This document shows, in pieces, positions 11,686-22,062 of a DNA stretch of 64,000 nt; the stretch's first letter is position 1, and each line of letters begins with the position of its first letter. The notes below the pieces were generated by a model, which saw only the letters and a program-made list of their open reading frames with translations, was not told where the DNA came from and searched no databases. A program made the translations under genes and the position numbers. Source of the stretch: Drosophila persimilis (Eukaryota; Arthropoda; Insecta; Diptera; Drosophilidae); contig NW_020825531.1 in the NCBI RefSeq assembly GCF_003286085.1, positions 1-64,000 on the forward strand, read 5' to 3'.

Positions 11686-12806
11686 CGAGGGGGAACGTTG
11701 TGAGTTGCTGCGGACACCGCAACTCTACAGTTATACCCGATACTAAGTCAGTATGGCTTTCCTCCGGCAGACGCCGCTAATATTAAACGACACGACAAAG
11801 AGTGCGTGCGAGAGAGACAGAAAATCAGTCTGAGCGTGATGTCACGCGCTGCGTAGCCACTGTAAATTGATTTGTTCCTTTTGGCTACAAAAATTATCTG
11901 ATCTGATCCAGATTCAGCAATCTGATAGATATGGTCGTTATCTATGATTCTGCGTTTTTAGTTTTCTCGAATCTGCAATATTGTGGATGCAACAGATTTT
12001 CGTCTTTTGTGGGGGCGGATGGGGGTGGGGCGAAATTCTGAGATATACGTTTTATAGTGACATCTTAAAGGAGTGTGTGTACCAAATTTGGTTACTCTAG
12101 CCTTAATAGTCTCTGAGATTTGTGGTTGCCTCAGATTTTCGTCCTTTGCGGGGGCGGAAGGGGGTGTGGCGAAATTTTGAAACAAACTCGTCTCGGTCTG
12201 ATATATTAGGAGTGTGGATACCAAATTTGGTTGCTCTAGCTTTTATAGTCTCTGAGATCTAGGCGCTAATGTTTTACTCTAAGCAAAGCCGCCTATGCTA
12301 CCTGTGTGTTAGAGAGAGACAGGGCGAGAAAAAATGAAATTGTTTTCTTGATGCTGGCTATAATAGTAATACGATCCAATTCAGATTCTGCAGTCTAAAA
12401 GATATGGTCATTCTCTACGATTCTGCGTTTTTTGTTTTCTCGTATCTTTAAAATTGTGGATGCCACAGATTTTCGCCCTTTGTGGGGGCGGAAGTGGGCG
12501 GGGCAAAGTTTTGAAATATTTTTGTAGCAGTGACATATCACAGAAGTCTGGATCCAAAACATCGTTGCTCTAGCTCTTATAGTCTTTGAGCATTAGGCGC
12601 TGAAGGGGACGGACAGACGGACGGACGGACGGACGGACAGACGGACAGACGGACAGACAGACATGGCTCAATCGACTCGGCTATTGATGCTGATCAAGAA
12701 TATATATACTTTATGGGGTCGGAAACGATTCCTTCTGGACGTTACACACATCCACTTTTACCACAAATCTAATATACCCCAATACTCATTTTGAGTATCG
12801 GGTATA
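11686..12806 (-). mobile_element. ISY/DINE-1-type Helentron copy 3
   Basis: Reverse-oriented full-length element: starts CGAGGGGGAACG and ends GAGTATCGGGTATA. Its central block, GCTATGCTACCTGTGTG with AGGCGCTAATG, places it in the second subfamily. The GGACGGAC minisatellite is at about 12607-12660. Confidence 0.85.
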
Positions 12807-12819
12807 AAAACTAAATGAA

Positions 12820-15050
12820 ACGAGGGGGAACGTTGTGAGTTGCTTCGGAGACCGCAACTCTACGGTTATACCCGATACTAAGTCAGTATGGCTCTTCTCC
12901 AGCAGGCGGCGTCTAATATTAAACGACACGACAAAGAGTGCGTGCGAGAGAGACAGAAAATCAGTCTGAACGTGACGTCGGGCGCTGCGTAGCCAATGCA
13001 AATTGATTTGTTCCTTTTGGCTACAAAAATTATCTGATCTGATCCAGATTCAGCAATCTGACAGATATGGTCGTTATCTATGATTCTGCGTTTTTATTAT
13101 ACCCGATACTCAAAATGAGTATTGGGGTATATTAGATTTGTGGTAAAAGTGGATGTGTGTAACGTCCAGAAGGAATCGTTTCCGACCCCATAAAGTATAT
13201 ATATTCTTGATCAGCATCAATAGCCGAGTCGATTGAGCCATGTCTGTCTGTCCGTCTGTCCGTCCGTCCGTCTGTCCGTCTGTCCGTCTGTCCGTCCCCT
13301 TCAGCGCCTAATGCTCAAAGACTATAAGAGCTAGAGCAACGATGTTTTGGATCCAGACTTCTGTGATATGTCACTGCTCCAAAAATATTTCAAAACTTTG
13401 CCCCGCCCACTTCCGCCCCCACAAAGGGCGAAAATCTATGGCATCCACAATTTCGACGATACGAGAAAACTAAAAACGCAGAATCGTAGAAGATGACTAT
13501 ATCTTCTAGAGTGCAAAATCTGAACCAGATCGTATAATTATTACAGCCAGAATCACGAAAACAATTTCACTCTTTCTCGCTCTGTCTCACTCTAACACAC
13601 AGGTTTCATGGTCGGTTTTGCCAATTGCAAAATATGAGTTCAAGGATCTCAGAACCTATAAAAGCCAGAGCAACCAAATTTGGTATCCACACTCCTGTGA
13701 TATCGGACCTTGACCGTTTCCTGTCCAAATTTCGCCACACCCCCTTCCGCCCCCGCAAAGGACGAAAATCTGAGGCAACCACAAATCTCAGAGACTATTA
13801 AGGCTAGAGTAACCAAATTTGGTACACACACTCCTTTAAGATGTCACTATAAAACGTATATCTCAGAATTTCGCCCCACCCCCATCCGCCCCCACAAAGG
13901 ACGAAAATCTGTTGCATCCACAATATTGCAGATTTGAGAAAACTAAAAACGCAGAATCATAGATAATAACCATATCTATCAGGTTGCTGAATCTGGATCA
14001 GATCAGATCATTTTCATAGCCAAAAGGAGCAAATCAATTTGCACTGGCTACGCAGCGCCCGACGTCACGCTCAGACTGATTTTCTGTCTCTCTCGCACGC
14101 ACTCTTTGTCGTGTCGTTAAATATTAGCGGCGTCTGCCGGAGGAGAGCCATACTGACTTAGTATCGGGTATAACCGTAGAGTTGCGGTGTCCGCAGCAAC
14201 TCACAACGTTCCCCCTCGTTAGTTTTCTCAAATCTGCAATATTGTGGATGCAACAGATTTTCGTCCTTTGTGGGGGCGGAAGGGGGTGTGGCGAAATTTT
14301 GAGATATACGTTTTATAGTGAGATCTTACAGGAGTGCGGATACTAAATTTGGTTACTCTAGCTTTAATAGTCTCTGAGATTTGTGAATATCTCCAGATTT
14401 GCATCCTTTGCGGGGGGGAAGGGGTGTGGCGAAATTTTGAAACAAACTCGTCTCGGTCCGATATATTAGGAGTGTGGATACCAAATTTGGTTGCACTAAC
14501 TTTTATAGTCTCTGAGATCTAGGCGCTAATGTTTTACTCTAAGCAAAGCCGCCTATGCTACGTGTGTGTTAGAGAGAGACAGGGCGAGAAAAAATGAAAT
14601 TGTTTTCTTGATGCTGGCTATAATAACAATACGATCCAATTCAGATTCCGCAGTCTAAAAGATATGGTCATTAACTACGATTCTGCGTTTTTGGTTTTCT
14701 CGTATCTTTAAAATTGTGGATGCCACAGATTTTCGCCCTTTGTGGGGGCGGAAGTGGGCGGGGCAAAGTTTTGAAATATTTTTGTAGCAGTGACATATCA
14801 CAGAAGTCTGGATCCAAAACATCGTTGCTCTAGCTCTTATAGTCTTTGAGCATTAGGCGCTGAAGGGGACGGACAGACGGACAGACGGACGGACGGACAG
14901 ACAGACAGGGCTCAATCGACTCGGCTATTGATGCTGATCAAGAATATATATACTTTATAGGGTCGGAAACGATTCCTTCTGGACGTTACACACATCCACT
15001 TTTACCACAAATCTAATATACCCCAATACTCATTTTGAGTATCGGGTATA
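12820..15050 (-). mobile_element. ISY/DINE-1-type Helentron copy 4, split by another ISY
   Basis: Reverse-oriented element whose 3'-end part is 12820-13097 and whose remainder is 14221-15050. The break falls between TTTTTA and GTTTTCTC, where ISY copy 5 inserted. It shares private variants with ISY copy 7 (16755-17861). Both have the 3' hairpin loop reading CTTCGGAGACC instead of CTGCGGACACC, a GGCGGCGTCTAATATT block, and GCACTAACTTTTATAG in the middle. The two are near-identical inverted copies. Confidence 0.8.
13098..14220 (+). mobile_element. ISY/DINE-1-type Helentron copy 5, inserted in copy 4
   Basis: Full-length, first subfamily (TTTCATGGTCGG central block), with minisatellite at 13240-13297. 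It lies entirely inside copy 4, so it is the younger of the two. The insertion site is T-rich, in keeping with the AT/TT preference of Helentrons. Confidence 0.8.
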
Positions 15051-15578
15051 AAAAGAGACAAGCACTTGCAGAAATAACAATGCAGATAAGTAGTAGACTG
15101 GAGTGGAGACGACGGAAAAACAGGTAATAAAAGAGATACTACACTGGAACAAAGAAGAGACAATACAGGTACAATTGATTTACGTTTACAATATTACAAT
15201 AAACATAACAATTTAAAATAATGTCTATATCTTTTTCTATAATTACAGGGAAGACAAGAAGCATCTGCCGGCATAGCAAAACACAATGCTTGTAAAGACA
15301 TTGCGTTGCATACCGGCCGACCCCGTCGTCCCCCCTAGTCGTCGAAATTGGCGTCATCCAAAGTCGTCGGAAGTAGCTGCAATTAGCACCTCGTCGTCTT
15401 TGTGGCTGTGGCTGCCCTCTTGGAGAACCAGTGGCACTGGTCCGGCCACCAGCTGGGAGCCAGGAGTAGACGGCACACATATTACTGTGGCGACACGGGT
15501 CTGGCCGCCAAAGTGAAATGGATGTGAGTGTGTGTGTGCGTCGGCAATTGCGGCCCTAATGTAGAGCGAGTGGCACTG
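15051..15578 (-). repeat. Inverted middle part of HeT-A-like 3' UTR (from copy 2)
   Basis: Reverse complement of about 2868-3393 of copy 1, from GAGACAAGCACTTGCAG to GAGCGAGTGGCACTG. It begins exactly where the 3' UTR of copy 2 was interrupted (CAGTG at 7631-7635). It ends where the rest of the 3' UTR should continue at 17862, so it completes copy 2 in inverted orientation. Confidence 0.8.
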
Positions 15579-15643
15579 CACTATGGTCCGAACGACCACT
15601 TTTGTTGGCCAAAATTAATAACTCCCGAACGGAACAAGATTTT
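15579..15643 (+). mobile_element. Second terminus of Transib-like DNA transposon (inverted segment)
   Basis: CACTATGGTCCGAACGACCA and the next 16 bases match the left end at 7636-7671. It is then unrelated internal sequence (AATAACTCCCGAACGGAACA) up to the next ISY. Both termini now point the same way because this one lies inside the inverted segment. Confidence 0.5.
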
Positions 15644-16748
15644 TATACCCGATACTCAAAATGAGTATTGGGGTATATTAGATTTGTGGTAAAAGTGGAT
15701 GTGTGTAACGTCCAGAAGGAATCGTTTCCGACCCTATAAAGTATATATATTCTTGATCAGCATCAATAGCCGAGTCGATTGAGCCCTGTCTGTCTGTCCG
15801 TCCGTCCGTCTGTCCGTCTGTCCGTCCCCTTCAGCGCCTAATGCTCAAAGACTATAAGAGCTAGAGCAACGATGTTTTGGATCCAGACTTCTGTGATATG
15901 TCACTGCTCCAAAAATATTTCAAAACTTTGCCCCGCCCACTTCCGCCCCCACAAAGGGCGAAAATCTGTGGCATCCACAATTTCGACGATACGAGAAAAC
16001 TAAAATCAGAATCGTAGAAGATGACTATATCTTCTAGAGTGCAAAATCTGAACCAGATCGTATAATTATTACAGCCAGAATCACGAAAACAATTTCACTC
16101 TTTCTCGCTCTGTCTCACTCTAACACACAGGTTTCATGGTCGGTTTTGCCAATTGCAAAATATGAGTTCAAGGATCTCAGAACCTATAAAAGCCAGAGCA
16201 ACCAAATTTGGTATCCACACTCCTGTGATATCGGACCTTGACCGTTTCCTGTCCAAATTTCGCCACACCCCCTTCCGCCCCCGCAAAGGACGAAAATCTG
16301 AGGCAACCACAAATCTCAGAGACTATTAAGGCTAGAGTAACCAAATTTGGTGCACACACTCCTTTAAGATGTCACTATAAAACGTATATCTCAGAATTTC
16401 GCCCCACCCCCATCCGCCCCCACAAAGGACGAAAATCTGTTGCATCCACAATATTGCAGATTTGAGAAAACTAAAAACGCAGAATCATAGATAATGACCA
16501 TATCTATTAGATTGCTGAATCTGGATCAGATCAGACCATTTTTTTAGCCAACAGGAACAAATCAATTTGCAGTGGCTACGCAGCGCCCGACGTCACGCTC
16601 AGACTGATTTTCTGTCTCTCTCGCACGCACTCTTTGTCGTGTCGTTAAATATTAGCGGCGTCTGCCGGAGGAGAGCCATACTGACTTAGTATCGGGTATA
16701 ACCTTAGAGTTGCGGTGTCCGCAGCAACTCACAACGTTCCCCCTCGTT
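15644..16748 (+). mobile_element. ISY/DINE-1-type Helentron copy 6
   Basis: Full-length, first subfamily, close to copy 5 (shared GACCGTTTCCTGTCC). A few bases are missing in the AAAACGCAG block near 16005. Both the inverted subterminal repeats and the 3' hairpin are present. Confidence 0.85.
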
Positions 16749-16754
16749 ATTTAT

Positions 16755-17861
16755 TATACCCGATACTCAAAATGAGTATTGGGGTATATTAGATTTGTGG
16801 TAAAAGTGGATGTGTGTAACGTCCAGAAGGAATCGTTTCCGACCCTATAAAGTATATATATTCTTGATCAGCATCAATAGCCGAGTCGATTGAGCCCTGT
16901 CTGTCTGTCCGTCCGTCCGTCTGTCCGTCTGTCCGTCCCCTTCAGCGCCTAATGCTCAAAGACTATAAGAGCTAGAGCAACGATGTTTTGGATCCAGACT
17001 TCTGTGATATGTCACTGCTACAAAAATATTTCAAAACTTTGCCCCGCCCACTTCCGCCCCCACAAAGGGCGAAAATCTGTGGCATCCACAATTTTAAAGA
17101 TACGAGAAAACCAAAAACGCAGAATCGTAGAGAATGACCATATCTTTTAGACTGCGGAATCTGAATTGGATCGTATTATTATTATAGCCAGCATCAAGAA
17201 AACAATTTCATTTTTTCTCGCCCTGTCTCTCTCTAACACACACGTAGCATAGGCGGCTTTGCTTAGAGTAAAACATTAGCGCCTAGATCTCAGAGACTAT
17301 AAAAGTTAGTGCAACCAAATTTGGTATCCACACTCCTAATATATCGGACCGAGACGAGTTTGTTTCAAAATTTCGCCACACCCCCTTCCCCCCCGCAAAG
17401 GATGCAAATCTGGAGATATTCACAAATCTCAGAGACTATTAAAGCTAGAGTAACCAAATTTAGTATCCGCACTCCTGTAAGATCTCACTATAAAACGTAT
17501 ATCTCAAAATTTCGCCACACCCCCTTCCGCCCCCACAAAGGACGAAAATCTGTTGCATCCACAATATTGCAGATTTGAGAAAACTAAAAACGCAGAATCA
17601 TAGATAACGACCATATCTGTCAGATTGCTGAATCTGGATCAGATCAGATAATTTTTGTAGCCAAAAGGAACAAATCAATTTGCATTGGCTTCGCAGCGCC
17701 CGACGTCACGCTCAGACTGATTTTCTGTCTCTCTCGCACGCACTCTTTGTCGTGTCGTTTAATATTAGACGCCGCCTGCTGGAGGAGAGCCATACTGACT
17801 TAGTATCGGGTATAACCGTAGAGTTGCGGTCTCCGAAGCAACTCACAACGTTCCCCCTCGT
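16755..17861 (+). mobile_element. ISY/DINE-1-type Helentron copy 7
   Basis: Full-length, second subfamily, and the inverted near-twin of copy 4. Its 3' end CCCCCTCG is joined to TTTAGTGTATTTCC, the 3' UTR segment that follows position 3391 in copy 1. It therefore marks the original ISY insertion site in copy 2. Confidence 0.85.
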
Positions 17862-18939
17862 TTAGTGTATTTCCACGCAAAGCACCTGCATTGTTTACCT
17901 TTTCTCTTTATCTATTCCTCAATTGACTACGCGTTGCAACACTGCACTTTCTGAATTTTCGATCTCATTTCTTTAACCCCTTCTTCCCCCCCCCCCATTG
18001 TTATTATCGTAATTAGTGCGGTTCTCCGACACCCCACTACAAAATTATTTCAATCTGTGATAAATCTTCGGCGGCAACGGTGCTGACAATTGAATATCGG
18101 TTTCGTAATCGACTTTCAAATCAGCATCAGTTGCCGCCACACCCCACTACGGCCTAAATTGAGCCAAAAATGCTAGTCTTCGCATAAATCAACTACGTTC
18201 CCTATAAACTGCCCGCCCACATGTACATGTTACATTCCTAGTCGTCTGCCCTCAGTAGGCGGCAAGGGTAGTAGAGGGGACTGAAGACCACATACCGCAT
18301 TACAGCCAACAAAACATCAAGTTGACGAACTCACAGGGGATTGCAAATCAAATTTTAAGTTAGGGAGAATTACAAAGAAAAGACAGCATACTTTTGAGCG
18401 TGGCCCCACTTTACTTTCTTGACTCACACCACACACACACACTTGACACCCTCTTGACAATTCGTACTTTTGGAGCCTTTTGCCCCGATCGTGGAATGGT
18501 CTCGAGTCTGGGTCTCTGTCTTAAGTGGAAAGTCGTGTCGTGAACGTTGTGGAGTCGAGTCGTGTTCGAGGTTTAGTCCCTCCGTCAAAGTGCCGAATAT
18601 TTTGTCTCTCTCTTTTTCTCTTTTTCCCTTTCCCCCCCCTGCTGACTGCGGGCCTAGTCGAGGTTACAAGTGTTTCGTTGCTGCAGTTTATATGTTTGTA
18701 AATTAATGTGCCATCAATAAGTACCAGTGTGTTTGAGTGTCGTTTAAAGTTGAATTGTAAAAACAAACAAAAAAAATGTACATATATTAATATTAAGACA
18801 TATACTGTCCACAAACTGAAATTAATAAAGCAACGCGCTTGGTTGCTGGCGGCTCACACCCCAGCCTCTCAGCTCCTCCCCAGTTGGAGCACTGAGAGCC
18901 CTCAACCCAAAGCGGGTATATATTGGTAAAAAAAGAAAG
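17862..18939 (+). repeat. Terminal 3' UTR segment and A-tail of HeT-A-like copy 2
   Basis: Matches 3392-4474 with scattered differences. It ends GTATATATTGG (18916-18926) followed by an A-rich tail with G interruptions, then abruptly BEL/Pao RNase H coding sequence. No target-site duplication can be tested because the other side of the insertion is the next retrotransposon copy. Confidence 0.75.
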
Positions 18940-20779
18940 TGATATTCTGGTCAGATTCAGAAGTTACTCTTCATTGGATCAGATCCCACCCTTCGTCGTT
19001 GTCAACATTCGTTGCGAACCGAGTAGCGGAGATTCAAGAGTGGTCAAGTGAAGCTACGTGGCGGCATGTGCCAACAAAACAGAACCCAGCAGACATAGTT
19101 TCGAGAGGTTGTGACGTAGAGGAAATCGTGCAGTCGATCTGGTTTGGTGGACCAGAGTTCTTAAAGTTTGAAGAAGAGAGCTGGCCCAGAAATCCACACT
19201 TCGAGCTTTCCGAAGAAGAGATACAGATGGAAAGTCGGAAGAAATCGGTCACATTGACCGGCGCGGCCAAGTCAAATTATTTAGTGGATGTAATCGAGGG
19301 ATACTCGTCACACCTCAAACTGCTAAGAGTGTTCGTTTTCGTGTTCCGCTTCATCCGAAAATGCAAAGACAAAAGTCTCAACTTTGGAAAAATTCCGTCA
19401 TCCGTAGAATACGACGAGGCGTTTCTAAAAATAGTCGAAATAACACAGAAAAATGAGTCTCAAGAAGATATTGAAAGGGTTCGTAAAGGCACCAAGTTAG
19501 GCCCCAGTCTTCAGCGCTTGAATCCCTTCATCCATGAAGAGGCTGGGACATGGTGCTCTTTTTCGTTGTTGCGAGTTGGAAGGCGACTAGTTAACGCTCC
19601 TATGTCATATAATGCCAAGTTTCCCTTTTTATTGAAAAAACGCTCGCAGTTTGTGCGACATACGTTCGCTATCTGCATCAAACGAGTTTTCATGCCGGCC
19701 CACGAGCACTCGTGAGTATCCTTAGACAACGCATTTGGATAGTGAATGCTCAGGCTGTCTGCAGGGCGACAGTTAGGTCATGTATTCGTTGCTTTAAATG
19801 CAAGCCGCTACTCCAGACCCAAATGATGGGCAACTTACCCGCAGACCGGCTCCGTGCTCTCCGCCCATTTTCAGTATGTGGCGTTGATTTTTGTGGCCCA
19901 GTCTATACGACTCTGAAAATTCGTGGAAGGCCCCCTTATAAGTCCTACATAGCGTTATTTGTCTGTTTTGCGTCCAAGGCGGTTCATTTAGAAATTGTCT
20001 CCGATTTGACGACTAATTCCTTCTTGTTGGCATTCCAAAGGTTCGTCGGTCGTCGAGGATGTCCGCAACGCGTGAACTGCGACAACGCGACAAATTTCGT
20101 CGGAGCAAGTCGCCACTTCAGCGAACTGCGGAGGAAGATAGAGGCGGAAGCGGACGCGATACGCGAATTTGCGTCAAGAAGCAGGTGCGAGATTGCCTTC
20201 ATACCGCCTCGAGCACCGCACATGGGCGGACTTTGGGAGGCCGGTGTGAAGTCTGCCAAGGGCCTACTCCTACGGGCAGTCGGAAGCGCTCTCCTCACCG
20301 CAGAGGAGCTGGAGACCGTGCTGGTCGGGATCGAGGCGGTACTCAACTCGCGCCCGCTAGGACCCCTAAGCCCAGACCCAAGCGACGGAGACATACTGAC
20401 TCCCGGGCACCTGCTGACAGGCGGGCCGCTCATCGCACCCCCAGCACCCAGGACCCCGGACCAGGAGGGTCTGAGCTGCTTAAAGCGATGGCGGCTTGTC
20501 TCGTCAGCCAGGCAAATGTTCTGGCAGCGATGGTCCCGGGAGTATGTGCTGGGATTGCAAATAAGATTCAAGTGGCACCAGGAGGAACCAAACATCAAGG
20601 AAGGCGACCTCGTAATCGTCGCCGAGGACAACCTGCCCCCTCAACAGGGGCTCCTCGGAAGGGTGGTCGTTACAACCGCCGGGCAGGACGGAAGGGTCAG
20701 AGTGGTCGACCTAAGGACGAGCAGCGGAGCCACGTTCAGGAGGCCAATCCACAAGTTGGCTCTTCTGCCACTGGTTTGA
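18940..20779 (+). pseudogene. BEL/Pao pol fragment: RNase H C-part and integrase
   Basis: Reading starts inside RNase H (FWSDSEVTLHWI, then QNPADIVSRG) and continues into the linker. A frameshift near 19660-19690 separates the two halves (18940-19715 and 19712-20779). The integrase follows with the zinc-binding pair CIRCFKC and the DDE residues in GVDFCGPV, NCDNATNFVGA and GGLWEAGVKSAK. A BEL-type C-terminal domain comes after, ending LALLPLV. The triad is intact but the frameshift and lost protease and reverse transcriptase make it inactive. Confidence 0.85.
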
Positions 20780-20806
20780 AGCCTTCCAGGCCTTCAACGG
20801 GGCCGG

Positions 20807-21116
20807 TGTAGCGCCATTTGGCGTATAATAATTGTTATTAGGATCGTATTTTATGAAGTCTAGTGTAAGTTAGGCTAGGGCAAAGCGGGAGCGCAATATA
20901 AGCTCGCTGTCTCGCTCTTGGCGAATTCGCCCCGCTTTGCAACCGTAGGTAAGATAGGCGCAGAAGAAATTGTTTGAATATATGAAGAGAAGTCGAGAAA
21001 AATCTATGAAAACGAACGCACGCACTCCTTTTTTTTTCGTCGTCGTAAAAATACAAATTTGCAGTCACCCAAGTTTTTCGGTCTCTTTATTTTAGAAAAA
21101 CTATTCTAAATTTTCA
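20807..21116 (+). repeat. BEL/Pao 3' LTR, 310 bp
   Basis: Bounded by TG...CA and homologous over its length to the four LTRs in the 34-45 kb tandem units, with a handful of substitutions (for example CTGTCTCGCTC against CTCTCTCGCTC). The upstream purine stretch is weak (ACGGGGCCGG). Confidence 0.8.
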
Positions 21117-22062
21117 GGAATTAATGATGCAGTATCGAAACTTTAAAGGAATCATTTAGTCACGGCACTTTGTAACGGCAATGCCTTATTGTAAAATTAA
21201 ACTTATTTTTCGCTGAAATATTTTAAAAGTTAGGCGTATGCCAAACCTTTCTTTTTTATCACCCACTTATACAAAAAAGATTCTTTAGCGAGCGGGAACG
21301 AAATTAACTCTGAATTATGCTCGCACTTGTCATGAGATAGGAGAGTGGAACTTTTCTCCCTCTCTCTCTTTCTTACACAAAAGCCCGCCGTTCTGTCTCG
21401 CTTCCCTCCGCCAGAGCGAACACACTGCACGAGAAAGAGTGTGTGAGATGGATAGAGAGATCGAGAGAGAATGAGTAAGCGCGTGGAAGGCGATTTGGTC
21501 GTTATAATAACGATCCGATCTCATCCACATTTGACAGTCTAGTAAATATGGCGTTCTCTACGATTCTGCGTTAATTGTGAATGCCACAGATTTTTGGTCT
21601 TTGTGGGGGCGGACGGGTCCAGGTGTCTGGATATACAATTTGGTTGCTCTAGCTTTCATGGTCTCTGATATCTAGGTGCTCATCAAGGACGCTCATAGGA
21701 CGAAAAGGCTTCCTTCTGGAAGTTACACTCATCCAGAGCCACATCTATTTGAGTACCATGGCCCTTCAAGAGTTCATGATTTGTTAGCCCCATTTGTCAA
21801 AGATATACATACTCGACATGTTTACTCCTCCGAGGACAGCCAAACCAAAACAGTAGTGAGTGAAGGGCCGATGTCCACTCGTTTTTAGATTCTGATCCTT
21901 TCGAATTTCCTGAATGTACCGACCAAATAGCCCTTGAAGTGAGTGTCACTTTCTCATGGAGTACATTCATCGCCTCAATTTGGCATTCTCTATTGCTAGA
22001 AATTGAACACGAAATACGTATATTCTGATATTTGGTACATTGTGTGGGCTTAACGAAAAATA
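21117..22062. other. Intergenic region with decayed ISY fragment
   Basis: 21117-21340 shows no recognised feature. About 21345-21740 is a strongly diverged ISY-like piece in reverse orientation, recognisable by TCTCTACGATTCTGCGTT, TTTGTGGGGGCGGA, TTGGTTGCTCTAGCTTT and CTTCCTTCTGGAAGTTACA. From there to 22062 lies the 5' flank of the aminopeptidase gene; no clear TATA box is visible. Confidence 0.45.

Larger units (their letters stand above)
4488..18939 (+). mobile_element. HeT-A-like retrotransposon, copy 2, interrupted by nested insertions
   Basis: Same element as copy 1. Pieces in place: 5' UTR and gag (4488-7000), first part of the 3' UTR (7001-7635), second part of the 3' UTR now inverted at 15051-15578, and the terminal part at 17862-18926 plus A-tail (18927-18939). 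The split at 7635/15578 is a DNA transposon insertion flanked by CAGTG. The split at 15051/17862 is an ISY insertion later used in an inversion. The poly(A) abuts BEL pol sequence at 18940. Confidence 0.65.
18940..21116 (+). mobile_element. BEL/Pao element truncated at its 5' side by the retrotransposon array
   Basis: Begins mid-RNase H, continues through integrase and ends in a complete-looking 3' LTR (20807-21116, TGTAGCGCC...TTTTCA). LTRs of the same family recur at 34420, 36761, 39136 and 44868, there followed by a primer-binding-like TGGCGCCC. The missing 5' half is absent from this position. The LTR is followed by GGAAT. Confidence 0.8.

Noticed and set aside
8346-17578. Recurrent 60-90-codon open frames in the 8-17 kb region (and again near 32 kb and 40 kb), with near-identical peptides
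   Set aside because: They are frames within ISY copies on both strands; they recur because the element recurs. They show no domain or start context.
20059-20811. 250-codon frame overlapping the BEL integrase
   Set aside because: Out-of-frame shadow of GC-rich integrase coding sequence; Arg/Gly/Pro-rich with no domain.
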